Positions 1 through 9,250 are shown, counted from the stretch's first letter. The stretch is DNA of 64,000 bases from Candidatus Ozemibacter sibiricus (GCA_003327425.1 QOQW01000003.1:186001-250000), one strand, 5' to 3'. Notes: a model not told the origin generated them from the letters alone. A program made the numbers and translations.

Positions 1-701
1 GTCGGCGAGATGTCGCCCAGCAGGCCGAGCAGCAGATCGAGCGAGCGCTCCTCTTTCACGATGCCCAGAATGTAGGCGACCGACGCCCGTTTGCGCGGAT
101 TGGGCGAACGCAGCTCGTCGGGCAGGGTGTTGAGCCCGAACCGGATGCCCCGCTCCCACAGGGCTTTGATGGCATTGGCCCGCACCCGATTGTTGCGGTC
201 GGAGACCAGCGCCTTGAGGATCTCAGGCACCTCGGGATGGTCGATCTCACCCAGGGCCTCGACGGCATTGGCCCGCACCCGTTCATCTTCGAACGTGAGG
301 AAGGCCTTCAGCATCGGAATGAACTCGGCCGAGCGATAGGTCCCGATGATGCGGATGCCGGAAGCCAGAAGATTGGCATCCTCCTCGCGCTTGAGGAACT
401 CGCACAACGCTCCTTTGACCTGGGCCGAGCGCTTCCCTTCGAGGGCGAACAGGGCCTCGGTGCGCAACAGGAGATTGGGCGACTCGAGGTAAGTGAGGAC
501 CATGCCGTTGATCTCGGCATCGTCGACGCGGCGCGCCCCCTTGAGCGCGGCAGCCACCACATCGGGCCGCTCGTCCCGCAAGCCTTCCTTCAAGAACTCT
601 TCGAGGCCGGGCACGTTGTCGCGCAGGGCCGTCTTCAGACAGAACAGGCGGACCATCTTGTCGCGGTCCTTGAACAGCTTCTTGAGAGTTGCGTAATCCA
701 T
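1..701 (-). CDS. HEAT-repeat protein, C-terminus cut by window edge
   Basis: Reading leftwards from the ATG at 701 the frame stays open to the window edge, giving 233 residues of an incomplete protein. It is built of tandem helical HEAT repeats of about 30 residues. Several carry the signature R-V-R-A-N-A followed by E-A-L or K-A-L, for example around residues 135-145 and 167-176. HEAT repeats are scaffolds for protein contacts, so no enzymatic activity is implied. The start codon overlaps the stop of the upstream PilP-like gene in a TGATG, which suggests translational coupling and co-expression with the pilus operon. The total length and C-terminal domain cannot be known from this window. 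The HEAT assignment is firm; a link to pili is inferred from position only. Confidence 0.8.
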   Translation of the reverse strand, partial: MDYATLKKLFKDRDKMVRLFCLKTALRDNVPGLEEFLKEGLRDERPDVVAAALKGARRVDDAEINGMVLTYLESPNLLLRTEALFALEGKRSAQVKGALCEFLKREEDANLLASGIRIIGTYRSAEFIPMLKAFLTFEDERVRANAVEALGEIDHPEVPEILKALVSDRNNRVRANAIKALWERGIRFGLNTLPDELRSPNPRKRASVAYILGIVKEERSLDLLLGLLGDISP

Positions 702-1492
702 CACCGGGAACTCCCCTTTCGAGCCAAACTCCGACCCGGGGGAAAATACACGCCATACGCGCCTAGGGTGGCTTGGGTGTCGCGCAACGTGATCCAATGA
801 TCTTCGACACTATCACGATTACGTTGGGTAGCCGCCTGCTCTTTCGCTGCTTGCTCCCGAAGGATTTGGGCAAGCTCCACCCGTTTCTCGGCATCGCTCA
901 ATAGCACTTCGAATTCCTGCCCCGACTCGGTGGTATCTCTCAGCAGGATCCGATCGAGAGCAATGGCGGAAAGCAGGTAGGGGGTACCCGGCAGGCGAGA
1001 TCCCGCTGGACGCAGCAAGACACGCTGATTTTGCTTCAGGATGGCCACCCGTTCTTCGCCGATGACGAAGAATCCATGATAGGAGACCTCGGGCCGCTGC
1101 ACGACCTCGGGCGCGAGCGGCTTTTCCGACGAGGTGGGGGCGATCACCACCGGTCCTTCGGCTTTGACCGGCGGCAGGAAGATGTTCTTGGTGGCTGGAT
1201 AGGGATAGGTGTCGACGGCCAGGAATCGGCGTTCGACCTCGGCTTTGAGCGGCGGAATCACCGGCACGTTCAAGGGTGCCGGCGGGGCGAGCGGATCAGC
1301 CGCCGGCCCTCCCGCCACCGGGGCCACCTCGGCGGTCGTGGTGGTGACGGCCGGCTGGGTGCCTTCGGTCTTCTTGCGGCGCCCGGGCTTCAACACCAGC
1401 ATGTCGAGCAGCAGGATCCCGATGATGATGGGCACCCCGATCACGGCGACCTTGTTCTTCTTGTAGAATTCCTGGAATTCCTGGTTGGTCAC
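701..1492 (-). CDS. PilP-like type IV pilus alignment protein
   Basis: This 263-residue protein has a short cytoplasmic N-terminus, one membrane segment at about residues 15-36, a Pro/Ala/Thr-rich linker to about residue 100 and a small beta-rich domain at about 125-200. The C-terminal 60 residues are charged and probably helical. In T4P systems PilP follows PilO and links the PilMNO inner-membrane platform to the secretin. Here the gene lies directly after pilO (10-nt gap) in a pilB-pilM-pilN-pilO series, and its beta domain looks like the PilP/GspC homology region. It has no lipobox and uses a transmembrane anchor instead, as GspC does. The call rests on order and architecture more than on sequence identity. 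Confidence 0.6.
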   Translation of the reverse strand: MTNQEFQEFYKKNKVAVIGVPIIIGILLLDMLVLKPGRRKKTEGTQPAVTTTTAEVAPVAGGPAADPLAPPAPLNVPVIPPLKAEVERRFLAVDTYPYPATKNIFLPPVKAEGPVVIAPTSSEKPLAPEVVQRPEVSYHGFFVIGEERVAILKQNQRVLLRPAGSRLPGTPYLLSAIALDRILLRDTTESGQEFEVLLSDAEKRVELAQILREQAAKEQAATQRNRDSVEDHWITLRDTQATLGAYGVYFPPGRSLARKGSSR

Positions 1493-1502
1493 AAGGCCCT
1501 CG

Positions 1503-2081
1503 CTATTGAATGAAGTAGGTCTTCAAGGTGAGGGTGAGGTTCATCTTCCCTTCCTTGTCGCAGATCGGCGGCTTGATGACGAGATTGGCGACCTTGGTCA
1601 GCCGACCCATCGAGTTCTCCAATTCCCACAGGAAATGCTTCATCTGCTCATAGGCGCCGGTCACGTTCATGGTGAACCCGAACTCGAGGTAGGTGGGCGG
1701 CGCGTTGGGGACCGGCGCCGGCCGCGAGCATTGGAAATTCAGGATGGCGATGCCGAAATTCTGCGCCTTGCGCTGCACCTGATCGATGAACTGCGTGTAG
1801 TTGGCCGTCTTGCCCAACCGTCGCTCGAAGCTCTCGAGTTCGGCCTGCCGCGCCTGGACCGTCTTCATGATCCCCTCGATCTGTTTCTGCCGCTCGGCGA
1901 ACTGCTTCTGTCCCTCTTCGATCCGAGCCTTGAGCTGCGCAAGATCATTGGCCTTCTTGGCCAGGGCCGCCTTCTGGTTCTTGTCGACCGACCCCTGGAA
2001 ATACATGAACCCGATGAGAGCCGCGACGATCAGGCCATAGCTGATGACCCGCTCCAGGATGGACCGCATCCGGGTTTTCAT
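1503..2081 (-). CDS. pilO: PilO-like T4P inner-membrane platform protein
   Basis: The 192-residue product has one N-terminal membrane segment at about residues 13-29. A coiled coil rich in K, Q, E and A follows at about 30-95, then a ferredoxin-like beta/alpha domain ending in alternating hydrophobic strands. This is the standard PilO layout; PilO dimerises with PilN and bridges PilM to PilP. It lies 25 nt after pilN and 10 nt before the PilP-like gene, in the canonical order. A purine-rich Shine-Dalgarno stretch (GGAGGGAGG) precedes the ATG. The size is normal for the family. Confidence 0.82.
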   Translation of the reverse strand: MKTRMRSILERVISYGLIVAALIGFMYFQGSVDKNQKAALAKKANDLAQLKARIEEGQKQFAERQKQIEGIMKTVQARQAELESFERRLGKTANYTQFIDQVQRKAQNFGIAILNFQCSRPAPVPNAPPTYLEFGFTMNVTGAYEQMKHFLWELENSMGRLTKVANLVIKPPICDKEGKMNLTLTLKTYFIQ

Positions 2082-2106
2082 GCGCGTTCCTCCCTCCGTC
2101 GCAGCC

Positions 2107-2673
2107 TCACTGGCGCCCTTTGTATGTCAGGGACAGGGTGAAGGCCACCACCACCCGGTCCTCCAGGATCTTGTTGGCCGTCTGGACCAGGTGGACATCC
2201 TGCCCGAACCGCCCCGAACTCTGCAGCCGCCCGATGAACTCGAGCACGTCATTGATGGTGATCGCCTCGCCTTCGAGCGTGAACTGGCCGCCTTGCGCCG
2301 AGAAATCCTTGGGGTTGAAGTCCTTCACCGACACCCGTTCCGGCACGGTGCTTTCCAGCGTGAACAGGAAATCGACCCACGATGAGGCCGGAGTGTCGAG
2401 GTTGGCATTCAGGAAGTCGATGCGTGCCTTGAGGGAATTGATGACGGCCAGAGGGGGCTGCAGATCGCCGATCCGCTTGTTGAGGTCGCGCAGCTCGTTC
2501 TCGGCTTTGTCGATCTCATCCTGGGCCTTCTTGAGCTGGTAGGCGTTGGAAACGCTCATCGAGCTGATCCAGGAGACGCACAGCACGATGGCCGCTACGG
2601 CCAGCACGATGCCCACCACATCGCGCGGCAAGCTTTTGTATTCCGGAGGGAGCAGATCGAAATGGAAGCGCAT
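2107..2673 (-). CDS. pilN: PilN-like T4P inner-membrane platform protein
   Basis: This 188-residue bitopic membrane protein begins with a short cytoplasmic peptide containing F-D-L-L-P, equivalent to the conserved PilN N-terminus (often I-N-L-L-P) that binds the PilM groove. A membrane segment at about residues 20-42, a coiled coil at about 45-95 and a periplasmic beta/alpha domain follow. PilN pairs with PilO and connects the cytoplasmic actin-like PilM to the periplasmic part of the machine. It starts 3 nt after the pilM stop, so the two are almost certainly co-translated. The F-D-L-L-P motif plus its position next to pilM make the call solid. Confidence 0.85.
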   Translation of the reverse strand: MRFHFDLLPPEYKSLPRDVVGIVLAVAAIVLCVSWISSMSVSNAYQLKKAQDEIDKAENELRDLNKRIGDLQPPLAVINSLKARIDFLNANLDTPASSWVDFLFTLESTVPERVSVKDFNPKDFSAQGGQFTLEGEAITINDVLEFIGRLQSSGRFGQDVHLVQTANKILEDRVVVAFTLSLTYKGRQ

Positions 2674-2676
2674 GGT

Positions 2677-3747
2677 CTACTCCCGGAAGAAAGCGCCGCA
2701 GGCCGGGGCCAGCGAGTTGCGCTCGTGCGCCTCGACCGCGGTGCCGTTGACGTAGAGCTGGTAGAAATCTGCCACCGGCCGGACCTTGGTATTGAAGTTG
2801 GCGCCCAGAATGACCCCGATGTTCTGGAAGTTGGCGCCCCCGCCCGACAGGATGATCTCGTGGATGCTGAACTCGCGGAACCGCGTCAGGAAATTCTCGA
2901 TGGCGCTGAAGATCTCCCGGGTCAGCATCGCGAAGACGTTCTTGATCACGGTGAAGTTGTACAGGCCTTCCTGTTCCGGAGAGGATTCGGGCAGGAAGAA
3001 GATCTCATTCCGTTTGAATTGATCGGCCTCGGCCTCTGGCACATGGAAATGCTTGCTGATCTGCTTGGTGAAATCATAGCCGCCGATCGGACGGTTGAGG
3101 AAGCCGCGGATCTGCCCATCGCGGAACACCCCGATCGAAGTGGTCTCGTTGCCGAGATGGACCAGAACGATGTTCTTGCCTTTGCATTCCTCGGAGGTCA
3201 GATAGGATTCGACCAGGTTGGCGACATTGAAGAAGTTGGTATCGATGATCTGGGGATTGACCCCGGCTTTCTGCAGCAGGCCGCCCAGTTCGATGATATT
3301 GTTGCGCAACACCGCCACCGCGACGATGATCTCTTCTTCCTCCCAGGGTCCGACGATGGTGTGGTCGATGTACCAGTTCTCGAGGGGGAGGGGCATGATG
3401 GGCGCGAAATCTTCCCGGATGGCATCCTCGGTCTCTTTCTTCGAATAGCGGGGGGGGCCCACCATCAGGTTGATCAACGCGCCATGGTCGGGAATCAAGA
3501 CCAAGGCGTTCTCATAGTCGACCCGCCCCTCGGCCACCAGGGTCTTGAAGGCTTTGCTGACCGGGGCGGAGTCCATGATCGGGTATTCGATGAACGTGGA
3601 CGCCACGAACTCGCGAGGGGACGGCACCGCCAGGCATTTGGCAAGACGGATCTCTCCCGGACTCGCCGATTCGAGACGCAGCAGGCGCATCTCGAACGTG
3701 CCGAGATCCAGGACCAGGTCGTAGCTGTATTTCCGTCCGCGCGCCAT
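2677..3747 (-). CDS. pilM: PilM, actin-like T4P assembly ATPase
   Basis: The product is 356 residues, the normal PilM length. It has an actin/FtsA-type fold with phosphate-1 motif L-D-L-G-T near residues 13-17, phosphate-2 motif H-L-G-N-E-T-T-S near 195-202 and an adenosine-type motif L-S-G-G-G-A near 300. PilM sits on the cytoplasmic face, binds the N-terminal peptide of PilN and couples the extension and retraction motors to the PilNOP platform. The gene starts 3 nt after the pilB stop and ends 3 nt before pilN, so the block reads as one operon. No key residue appears missing. Confidence 0.9.
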   Translation of the reverse strand: MARGRKYSYDLVLDLGTFEMRLLRLESASPGEIRLAKCLAVPSPREFVASTFIEYPIMDSAPVSKAFKTLVAEGRVDYENALVLIPDHGALINLMVGPPRYSKKETEDAIREDFAPIMPLPLENWYIDHTIVGPWEEEEIIVAVAVLRNNIIELGGLLQKAGVNPQIIDTNFFNVANLVESYLTSEECKGKNIVLVHLGNETTSIGVFRDGQIRGFLNRPIGGYDFTKQISKHFHVPEAEADQFKRNEIFFLPESSPEQEGLYNFTVIKNVFAMLTREIFSAIENFLTRFREFSIHEIILSGGGANFQNIGVILGANFNTKVRPVADFYQLYVNGTAVEAHERNSLAPACGAFFRE

Positions 3748-3750
3748 CGC

Positions 3751-5526
3751 TCAACCCATGTTGACCATGATGTATTCTTCGATCGGCACTTCGCCGGCCA
3801 GCACCTTGGTCAGACAGGCCTCGGCGATGGTCGGCACCTTCTGCTCATGGAGGTATTTGATCAGGGTCACCGACGACTGCCGTTGGCTGATCAACTCCTT
3901 CAGCGCCTGATTGACCTCGATGACCTCGAACAAGCCGGTCCGATCGCGGAATCCGCTGTTGTTGCAGGCCTTGCACCCGGCCCCTTTGTAGAAGGGGTGG
4001 TTCTTGTACCGTTCGAAATCGAGGCCGAGGGTGGCCAGGATATAGGGGGTGGTCTCGACCTGCACCTTGCAATCGGGGCAGATCTTGCGGACCAGGCGCT
4101 GCCCGACCAGCACGCAGAGGGCGCTGGCGAACAGGTAGGGATCGACGCCGATGTTCTCGAGACGGCTGACCGTTTCGATAGCGCTGTTGGCATGGATGGT
4201 CGAGAAGACCATGTGACCGGTGAGCGCCGCCTTGACCGTGATCTCGGCCGTCTCGAAGTCGCGGATCTCGCCGACGAGAATGACGTCGGGGTCGAGACGC
4301 AGGATCGAACGCAGACCCTTGGCGAAGGTCAACGACCGATTGGGATCGACCTTGTTCTCGAAGACCTGCATCTGATGGACGCCGGGAATCTTGTACTCGA
4401 CCGGATCCTCGATGGTGATGATCTTGACCTGCCGACTGTTGATCAGCGAAATGGCCGAATACAAGGTGGTCGTCTTACCGGACCCGGTCGGGCCGGCGAT
4501 CAGGCAAAGCCCCCACGGCCGACCGATGTTGTATTCGAAGATCTTCAGCTCGTTCTCGTGGAAGCCGAGCGTCTTCAGTTCGAGATTGACGCGTCCCGAA
4601 TCGAGAATGCGGATCGTGCAGTTCTGGCCGTAGATCGAGGGCAGAATGGCCACGCGGAACTCGATCTGCTGGTTCTTGACCCGCAGTTTGAAGCTGCCGT
4701 CCTGCGGCATGTACCGCTCGGTGATGTCGAGGTTCGACATGATCTTGACGCGGGAGATCAGGGCTAGATGGGCCGCCTTCTCGATCGGCATGATGTCGTA
4801 GAGGATGCCGTCGATGCGGTAGCGGACCTGGATGTAGTTCTCGAACGCCTCGATGTGGATGTCGGACGCCCGCATCTTGACGGCATCGAGAATGAGCTTG
4901 TTGACCAGGGTAACGATCGCGGTCTGGTCGGATTCCCGCTTCAGCTCTTCGAGGTTGACCTCGGTGAGGGCGGCGGTGGGGCCATAATAGGTCGCCCCCG
5001 TCGCGCTCTCATCTTTGGCGAATTCGAGCTTGACATCGCGCAGCAGCTCTTCCACCGGCACGTTCTCGAGGACGTTCTGCGGCCGGTAGATGACGTCGTT
5101 GATGATGTGCAGGATCTGGCTCTTCATGGCCAGAACCCATTTGATGAACATGTAGCCGGTCGCCAGCTTGATGCTGTCGAACATCTTGGTGTTCGAGGGG
5201 TCGAACACCGCGATGGTCAGTGATTTCGGCTCCTTGCGCAGCGGGATGAAATGGTAGGTCTTGATCAGGTTCTCGGGAATCTGGCGGATCAGTTCCCGGT
5301 TCAATTCGATCGCGTCGAGATTGACGAACTCGATACCATGCTGGGTCGACAGGGCCCGGAACAAGGTCTCTTCGGTCAAGGCCTTGGCTTCGATGAGCAG
5401 TTCACCGACCTTCTTGCGCACCGAGGCCTGCCGCTTGAGGGCCGCCTCGAGCTGGGCCGGAGTGATGGCCTTCATCTCGATGAGGATCTCGCCGATCCGT
5501 TTGCGTTTCAGGAAATCTTGGGCCAT
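3751..5526 (-). CDS. pilB: PilB/GspE-family pilus extension ATPase
   Basis: This 591-residue secretion ATPase has the full PilB/GspE architecture: an N1D/GspE-II N-terminal domain (about residues 1-150), an N2D domain with R-A-S-D-I-H near 220, and Walker A G-P-T-G-S-G-K-T near 345. The Asp box (I-T-I-E-D-P-V-E), Walker B (D-V-I-L-V-G-E-I-R-D), His box (T-I-H-A-N) and a zinc-binding C-P-D-C ... C-K-A-C module near 490-535 follow. ATP hydrolysis powers pilin polymerisation. It sits upstream of pilM and downstream of three prepilin genes. It is the only extension-type ATPase in the window; the PilT-like motors are in a separate plus-strand operon. No PilC, PilD or PilQ gene is seen here. Confidence 0.92.
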   Translation of the reverse strand: MAQDFLKRKRIGEILIEMKAITPAQLEAALKRQASVRKKVGELLIEAKALTEETLFRALSTQHGIEFVNLDAIELNRELIRQIPENLIKTYHFIPLRKEPKSLTIAVFDPSNTKMFDSIKLATGYMFIKWVLAMKSQILHIINDVIYRPQNVLENVPVEELLRDVKLEFAKDESATGATYYGPTAALTEVNLEELKRESDQTAIVTLVNKLILDAVKMRASDIHIEAFENYIQVRYRIDGILYDIMPIEKAAHLALISRVKIMSNLDITERYMPQDGSFKLRVKNQQIEFRVAILPSIYGQNCTIRILDSGRVNLELKTLGFHENELKIFEYNIGRPWGLCLIAGPTGSGKTTTLYSAISLINSRQVKIITIEDPVEYKIPGVHQMQVFENKVDPNRSLTFAKGLRSILRLDPDVILVGEIRDFETAEITVKAALTGHMVFSTIHANSAIETVSRLENIGVDPYLFASALCVLVGQRLVRKICPDCKVQVETTPYILATLGLDFERYKNHPFYKGAGCKACNNSGFRDRTGLFEVIEVNQALKELISQRQSSVTLIKYLHEQKVPTIAEACLTKVLAGEVPIEEYIMVNMG

Positions 5527-5657
5527 GGCTGAAATGGATCCTTCCTAGAGGCTATCGGCATCGCCGAACGGTTTCATGATGGAAAAATTCACTGTCCCCA
5601 CCCTGGCCAATCAAACCTCTGGCTGGCGGTTTCTCTCATCCATCTTGCCTCCACTCC

Positions 5658-6344
5658 TCAATAGGGAACCCCAGAGAGGTCGGTCACCGTCACATCGATG
5701 TAATCGAGAGGGGTCCAGGTGCCGGTGAAGGTGCCATCCTCAAAGAAGCTCAGCGGCCGATCAGTGTCTCCAAAATCGACGCGTTTGTGGGACATGACCC
5801 GGTCTTTGGCCGATGTGAACTTCCCGTTCCGGTCTTCGTCGATGAACCAGAACTCGTCCATGATATCGAACTTTCCAAGAGTGCCGTCGTCGAAGAAATA
5901 GGCGGACGGCGAGCCATACCCCCAGGTCAGGGGCTGCCCGGTGTCGGGATCTTCCAGAATTGGCAGCTTGGGGAGATATTGCAGATTCTTGCGCCGCCAC
6001 GGCACGATCGGATTCTGCGTCTGATCGTATTGGATGGGCCCGCCAACCAGTTCAGAACCGGAGGCAGGATCGTTCGATTTCGGGTCGACCAGCAGCTCGA
6101 CCGTGCCGCTCACCACCGGGACGCAGAACGGCCCGCGCCCCTGGTCGCCCTTGAAATCGTTGAGCACCTTGCGGAAATTGGCCATGTTCTGCCGCAACAC
6201 GGAGCGCCGCGAATCGCTGATGCTGTCGAGGTAGTAGGGCACGCCGATGCCGGCCAGGATGGCGATGATGGCCACCACCACGATGAGTTCGATCAAGGAG
6301 AAGCCCTGCCGGTCCACGGTTCGGTCGATCATCCTGCGCGACAT
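5658..6344 (-). CDS. Type IV prepilin-like protein (third of three)
   Basis: The N-terminus holds a class-III (prepilin) signal: basic residues, then Q-G cut before F-S-L-I-E-L-I, with Glu at mature position +5 and a roughly 20-residue hydrophobic helix. PilD-type peptidase would cut after the Gly. The mature domain (about 200 residues) contains short Asp/Asn/Gly-rich turns near the C-terminus, including D-E-D-R-N-G-K, reminiscent of calcium-binding pseudopilins but not proof of it. Two adjacent ATG codons (6347 and 6344) follow a GGAGG. The second was chosen because its 7-nt spacing is better; the first would add one Met. The open frame extends further upstream but overlaps the preceding gene and lacks coding character there. 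It could be a major or minor pilin or a pseudopilin. Confidence 0.8.
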   Translation of the reverse strand: MSRRMIDRTVDRQGFSLIELIVVVAIIAILAGIGVPYYLDSISDSRRSVLRQNMANFRKVLNDFKGDQGRGPFCVPVVSGTVELLVDPKSNDPASGSELVGGPIQYDQTQNPIVPWRRKNLQYLPKLPILEDPDTGQPLTWGYGSPSAYFFDDGTLGKFDIMDEFWFIDEDRNGKFTSAKDRVMSHKRVDFGDTDRPLSFFEDGTFTGTWTPLDYIDVTVTDLSGVPY

Positions 6345-6360
6345 CATGCGTCCTCCGATG

Positions 6361-6993
6361 CTACCAGTCACGATAGTAGGTCCCGTCGAGGGCCTGCACG
6401 AACCCCCGCATGTCCGCCGAAGAAGTCGGCACCCCGACATCGAACACGCCGATCCCTGGCGAACCCTTGATGATTCCCCCCTCCCAGAGCGTGGCCGAGG
6501 CGGGGTTATTGGCATAGTACTGCACCCAGACCGGGCCCTGTACGAACGGATTGACGGGAATCGCCGACAGATAGGCCCGGTGGTTGAAAAGGGCGGTGTG
6601 AGAGGTCCAGGTGGTGGGAGATTCGAAATTATCGGGGAGGAGGTAGGTCACCGAAAACACCCCTGCCCGGGTCAGCATCCCGATATCGGTCGGGTAGAAC
6701 AGATGATCGGGTATGGCTAGCACCACCTCGCGCGTTTTCTCGGGCCGGCGCGGCGGCCCGTAGGAGTGCGTCAGATAGTCATGCACTTCTTTTTCGACCG
6801 CGGCTTCGCAGTCTTCGCGCCAGGTGCGGATGGCCCGGCGGATGGCCTTGAGGTTCTCTTGCATCTGGGTCTCGAGCAGGCGCACGGTGATCAGCTCGGC
6901 GGTCGGCACCAACGACAGCGAGACGATGGCCAGAATGGTCACCACGACCAGCAGTTCGATCAGGGTCAGGCCCTGGCGCCACTTACCAGTCAT
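6361..6993 (-). CDS. Type IV prepilin-like protein (second of three)
   Basis: This 210-residue protein has a very short basic leader and the prepilin cleavage site Q-G before L-T-L-I-E-L-L, with conserved Glu at +5 and a long hydrophobic N-terminal helix. The rest is a soluble globular head of about 180 residues with an extended alpha-1 helix rich in R, E and Q. The gene overlaps the end of the previous prepilin gene by 11 nt and precedes the third by 14-17 nt, so all three are likely co-translated. Its head is unlike those of its neighbours, so they are probably different minor pilins or pseudopilins rather than copies. Confidence 0.8.
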   Translation of the reverse strand: MTGKWRQGLTLIELLVVVTILAIVSLSLVPTAELITVRLLETQMQENLKAIRRAIRTWREDCEAAVEKEVHDYLTHSYGPPRRPEKTREVVLAIPDHLFYPTDIGMLTRAGVFSVTYLLPDNFESPTTWTSHTALFNHRAYLSAIPVNPFVQGPVWVQYYANNPASATLWEGGIIKGSPGIGVFDVGVPTSSADMRGFVQALDGTYYRDW

Positions 6994-7642
6994 CGGTGTT
7001 CGTCCCGTCGATGGCGAGGCCCGCCCCGACCGAGCGGATATCCATCACCCCGACCATGCTAGAAGTCCAGGCTTCGGAAGCGACTCTTCCACTGCCGCCG
7101 GCGGCCGGCACGAATTCCCATCTGGCATAGGGACTCCAGCTCGTGAACGGATGGGGCGGAATGCGGCGCAGGAACAGCCGATTCACGCTGACCGAGACAC
7201 CTTCCGCCGGATCGTCAGAGGGAGTGACCGGATCGGTCGCCACCGTGAACGAAGCCCCGGGCGCATGGATAGGGTTCGTGAAGCTGCTCGGGTTGAGGGG
7301 ATACAGGTAGCCGAGCTGCGAGGCCGAGGCCAACGCCTGCTTGAAGGCTTTCTGCCGCACCCCCTGATTGGTATTGGCGGCTTCGATCTTGGCCCACATC
7401 TGCCGCGAGACGTACGACTTGTACGCATCGCGGGCGGCTCGCACGTCCGTCAGGATTTCGCGCAGCCGGTTTTCGCGATCGCGCTGCTGCATCAACCGAT
7501 AGGTCGGGAACATCAGCGCCGCCATCAACGACAGAATGGTGGTGACCACCAGCAGCTCGATGATCGTCAGCCCTCGCCAACCGCTCGACCACCGTGGTCG
7601 GCAGCGAGCCCGCTGGTGGGGCACCCCTCTGGTTCGCATCAT
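6983..7642 (-). CDS. Type IV prepilin-like protein (first of three)
   Basis: The 219-residue product has a basic leader of about 24 residues ending R-G before L-T-I-I-E-L-L, again with Glu at +5. The hydrophobic helix is followed by an Arg/Glu-rich amphipathic helix typical of the pilin spine. The leader is longer than usual. Two in-frame ATG codons (7642 and 7639) follow GGAGGG very closely, and an internal GTG would give a leader about 5 residues shorter, so the precise start is uncertain. It lies 79 nt after ctpA and heads the pilus part of this minus-strand run. No separate strong promoter was seen in the gap. Confidence 0.78.
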   Translation of the reverse strand: MMRTRGVPHQRARCRPRWSSGWRGLTIIELLVVTTILSLMAALMFPTYRLMQQRDRENRLREILTDVRAARDAYKSYVSRQMWAKIEAANTNQGVRQKAFKQALASASQLGYLYPLNPSSFTNPIHAPGASFTVATDPVTPSDDPAEGVSVSVNRLFLRRIPPHPFTSWSPYARWEFVPAAGGSGRVASEAWTSSMVGVMDIRSVGAGLAIDGTNTDDW

Positions 7643-7721
7643 CCCTCCATCGATTTGGACACCACCTTCCCGAGGAAAAGTTCCAGGGGCGGCGGCGCGA
7701 TCGAACGCACCGACGGCTCGG

Positions 7722-9134
7722 TCAGTTCTCCCGTTTCAGGAGGGGCAGGAAGAGGTCGGCCGACCGGAGGATGTCGACAGCGCGCTGCATCTGCGTGTCG
7801 TATTTGTTGATCACGTACTCCTGCAAGCTGCCTTTGGTGAAGCTGTCGGGAGGTTCGATCAGACCGCTCGGCTGATAGGTCGAGGTGGCCACCGGCGTCG
7901 TTTCCGTCGCCGTCGCCGGGCCCGAGGCGGTGGCGTCGGCCGGGGCGGCGAGGGCGGCGGTGCGCGAGGCTTCGGCCGCTTTGGCCAGCTTTTCTTCTTC
8001 TTCGATCTGTTTCTGGATCTCTTTCCGTTCTTCGTCGGAGAGCTTGGGCAGATCGACCTCGATGTCGGGCTCGATGCCCCGCTTGTGGATGTTGATGCCA
8101 GAAGGAGTGTAGTAGAGGGCGGTGGTCAGGGCCAGGGCCGAGCCGTCGTTGAGGCTGATGACCGTCTGCACCGAGCCCTTGCCGAACGTCTTCTTGCCCA
8201 GCAGCAGGCCCCGCTTGTTGTCCTTGATGGCGCCGGCCACGATCTCGGAGGCGGAGGCCGACCCTTCATTGATCAGCACGATCAGCGGAATGAGCGGATG
8301 CGACTGGAAGAAGGAGCTGTAGGTGTTCTTCTCGCCGTCGCGCCCTTTGATCGAGACGATGTCGCCCTTGGGGATGAACTTGCGACCGACTTCGACCGCG
8401 GCCGTCAGCAGTCCGCCGGGGTTGTTGCGCAGGTCGAGGATGATCGAGGAAACCTTGGCCTTTTCGAGGGCCAGCAGGGCTTTCTCGAGATCTTCAGCGC
8501 TGGTCTGGATGAACTGGGTCAAGCGGATGTACCCGATATTGGGTTTGATCACCCAGTATTTCACGCTGGGGATCTTGATGATCTCGCGGATGAGGGTGTA
8601 ATCCTTCGGTTCCTTCTCCCCTTCCCGCAGGACGGAAATGGTCACTTTCGAGCCTTCAGGGCCGCGCAGGAGCTTGACGGCATCGTGCAGGGCGATGTCG
8701 ATGACATCCTTCCCGTCGATCTTGAGGATCATGTCGCCGGCCTTGATGCCGGCGCGCCAGGCCGGGGTGTCTTCGATCGGCGAAATGACGGTCAGCATGC
8801 GCCCTTTGATCGTGATGACGATGCCCAGGCCCCCGAACTCGCCCTGGGTCTCGACCTGCATCTCTTTGAAGGCCTTCGGCTCCATGAATCGGGTGTAGGG
8901 GTCGTCGAGCACCTTGAGCATCCCCTCGATGGCGCCGTAGATGAGCTTCTGATCGTCGGTGTTCTCATCGACGTAATCGGATTTGATGATCTCCATCACC
9001 TTGCGGATCAGGTCGAGCGACTTGAAGTAGGTGATGTTGGTACTGGTCGCCGACAGCGAGCCGGCGAGCACGACGACAAGCAGCACAGCCAGAACGGGGC
9101 GGAAACCACACAGGGAGGGGATGAACCGCTTCAT
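7722..9134 (-). CDS. ctpA: C-terminal processing protease, S41 family
   Basis: This 470-residue exported serine protease has a signal anchor at about residues 10-30, a helical N-terminal region, a PDZ domain at about 95-175 and an S41 catalytic domain at about 195-350. The Ser/Lys dyad is visible as S-A-S-A-S-E near 292-297 (probable Ser294) and F-G-K-G near 317-320 (Lys319); the 25-residue spacing matches the family. CtpA/Prc enzymes trim or degrade periplasmic proteins, including cell-wall hydrolases and their activators. The ATG at 9134 was chosen over an upstream one because AAGGAG lies 7 nt before it. It follows the EnvC-like gene, a common ftsE-ftsX-envC-ctp order. The last 80 residues are Ala/Thr-rich. 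Confidence 0.92.
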   Translation of the reverse strand: MKRFIPSLCGFRPVLAVLLVVVLAGSLSATSTNITYFKSLDLIRKVMEIIKSDYVDENTDDQKLIYGAIEGMLKVLDDPYTRFMEPKAFKEMQVETQGEFGGLGIVITIKGRMLTVISPIEDTPAWRAGIKAGDMILKIDGKDVIDIALHDAVKLLRGPEGSKVTISVLREGEKEPKDYTLIREIIKIPSVKYWVIKPNIGYIRLTQFIQTSAEDLEKALLALEKAKVSSIILDLRNNPGGLLTAAVEVGRKFIPKGDIVSIKGRDGEKNTYSSFFQSHPLIPLIVLINEGSASASEIVAGAIKDNKRGLLLGKKTFGKGSVQTVISLNDGSALALTTALYYTPSGINIHKRGIEPDIEVDLPKLSDEERKEIQKQIEEEEKLAKAAEASRTAALAAPADATASGPATATETTPVATSTYQPSGLIEPPDSFTKGSLQEYVINKYDTQMQRAVDILRSADLFLPLLKREN

Positions 9135-9191
9135 GAGCAACTCCTTGGATCGATGGCCGACCTTAGGCACGGCGGTGGTCTACCGGGTCAG

Positions 9192-9219
9192 TGTATCACA
9201 GGCCGTCTCAGCGTGCCAG
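9192..9219 (-). promoter_or_regulatory. Probable promoter upstream of ctpA
   Basis: On the minus strand CTGGCA (9219-9214) and GATACA (9197-9192) are separated by 16 nt, giving a start about 50 nt before the ctpA ATG. An overlapping TACACT with an 18-nt spacer is also possible. It would let ctpA and the pilus genes be expressed apart from ftsEX. Confidence 0.4.
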
Positions 9220-9250
9220 TGCAGCCCGGCCGGGCGCTCGGCTTGGGCCG

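Noticed and set aside
2662-4767. A 701-codon plus-strand open frame opposite pilM and pilB.
   Set aside because: pilM and pilB have unmistakable motifs on the other strand, and the opposing product is compositionally biased.
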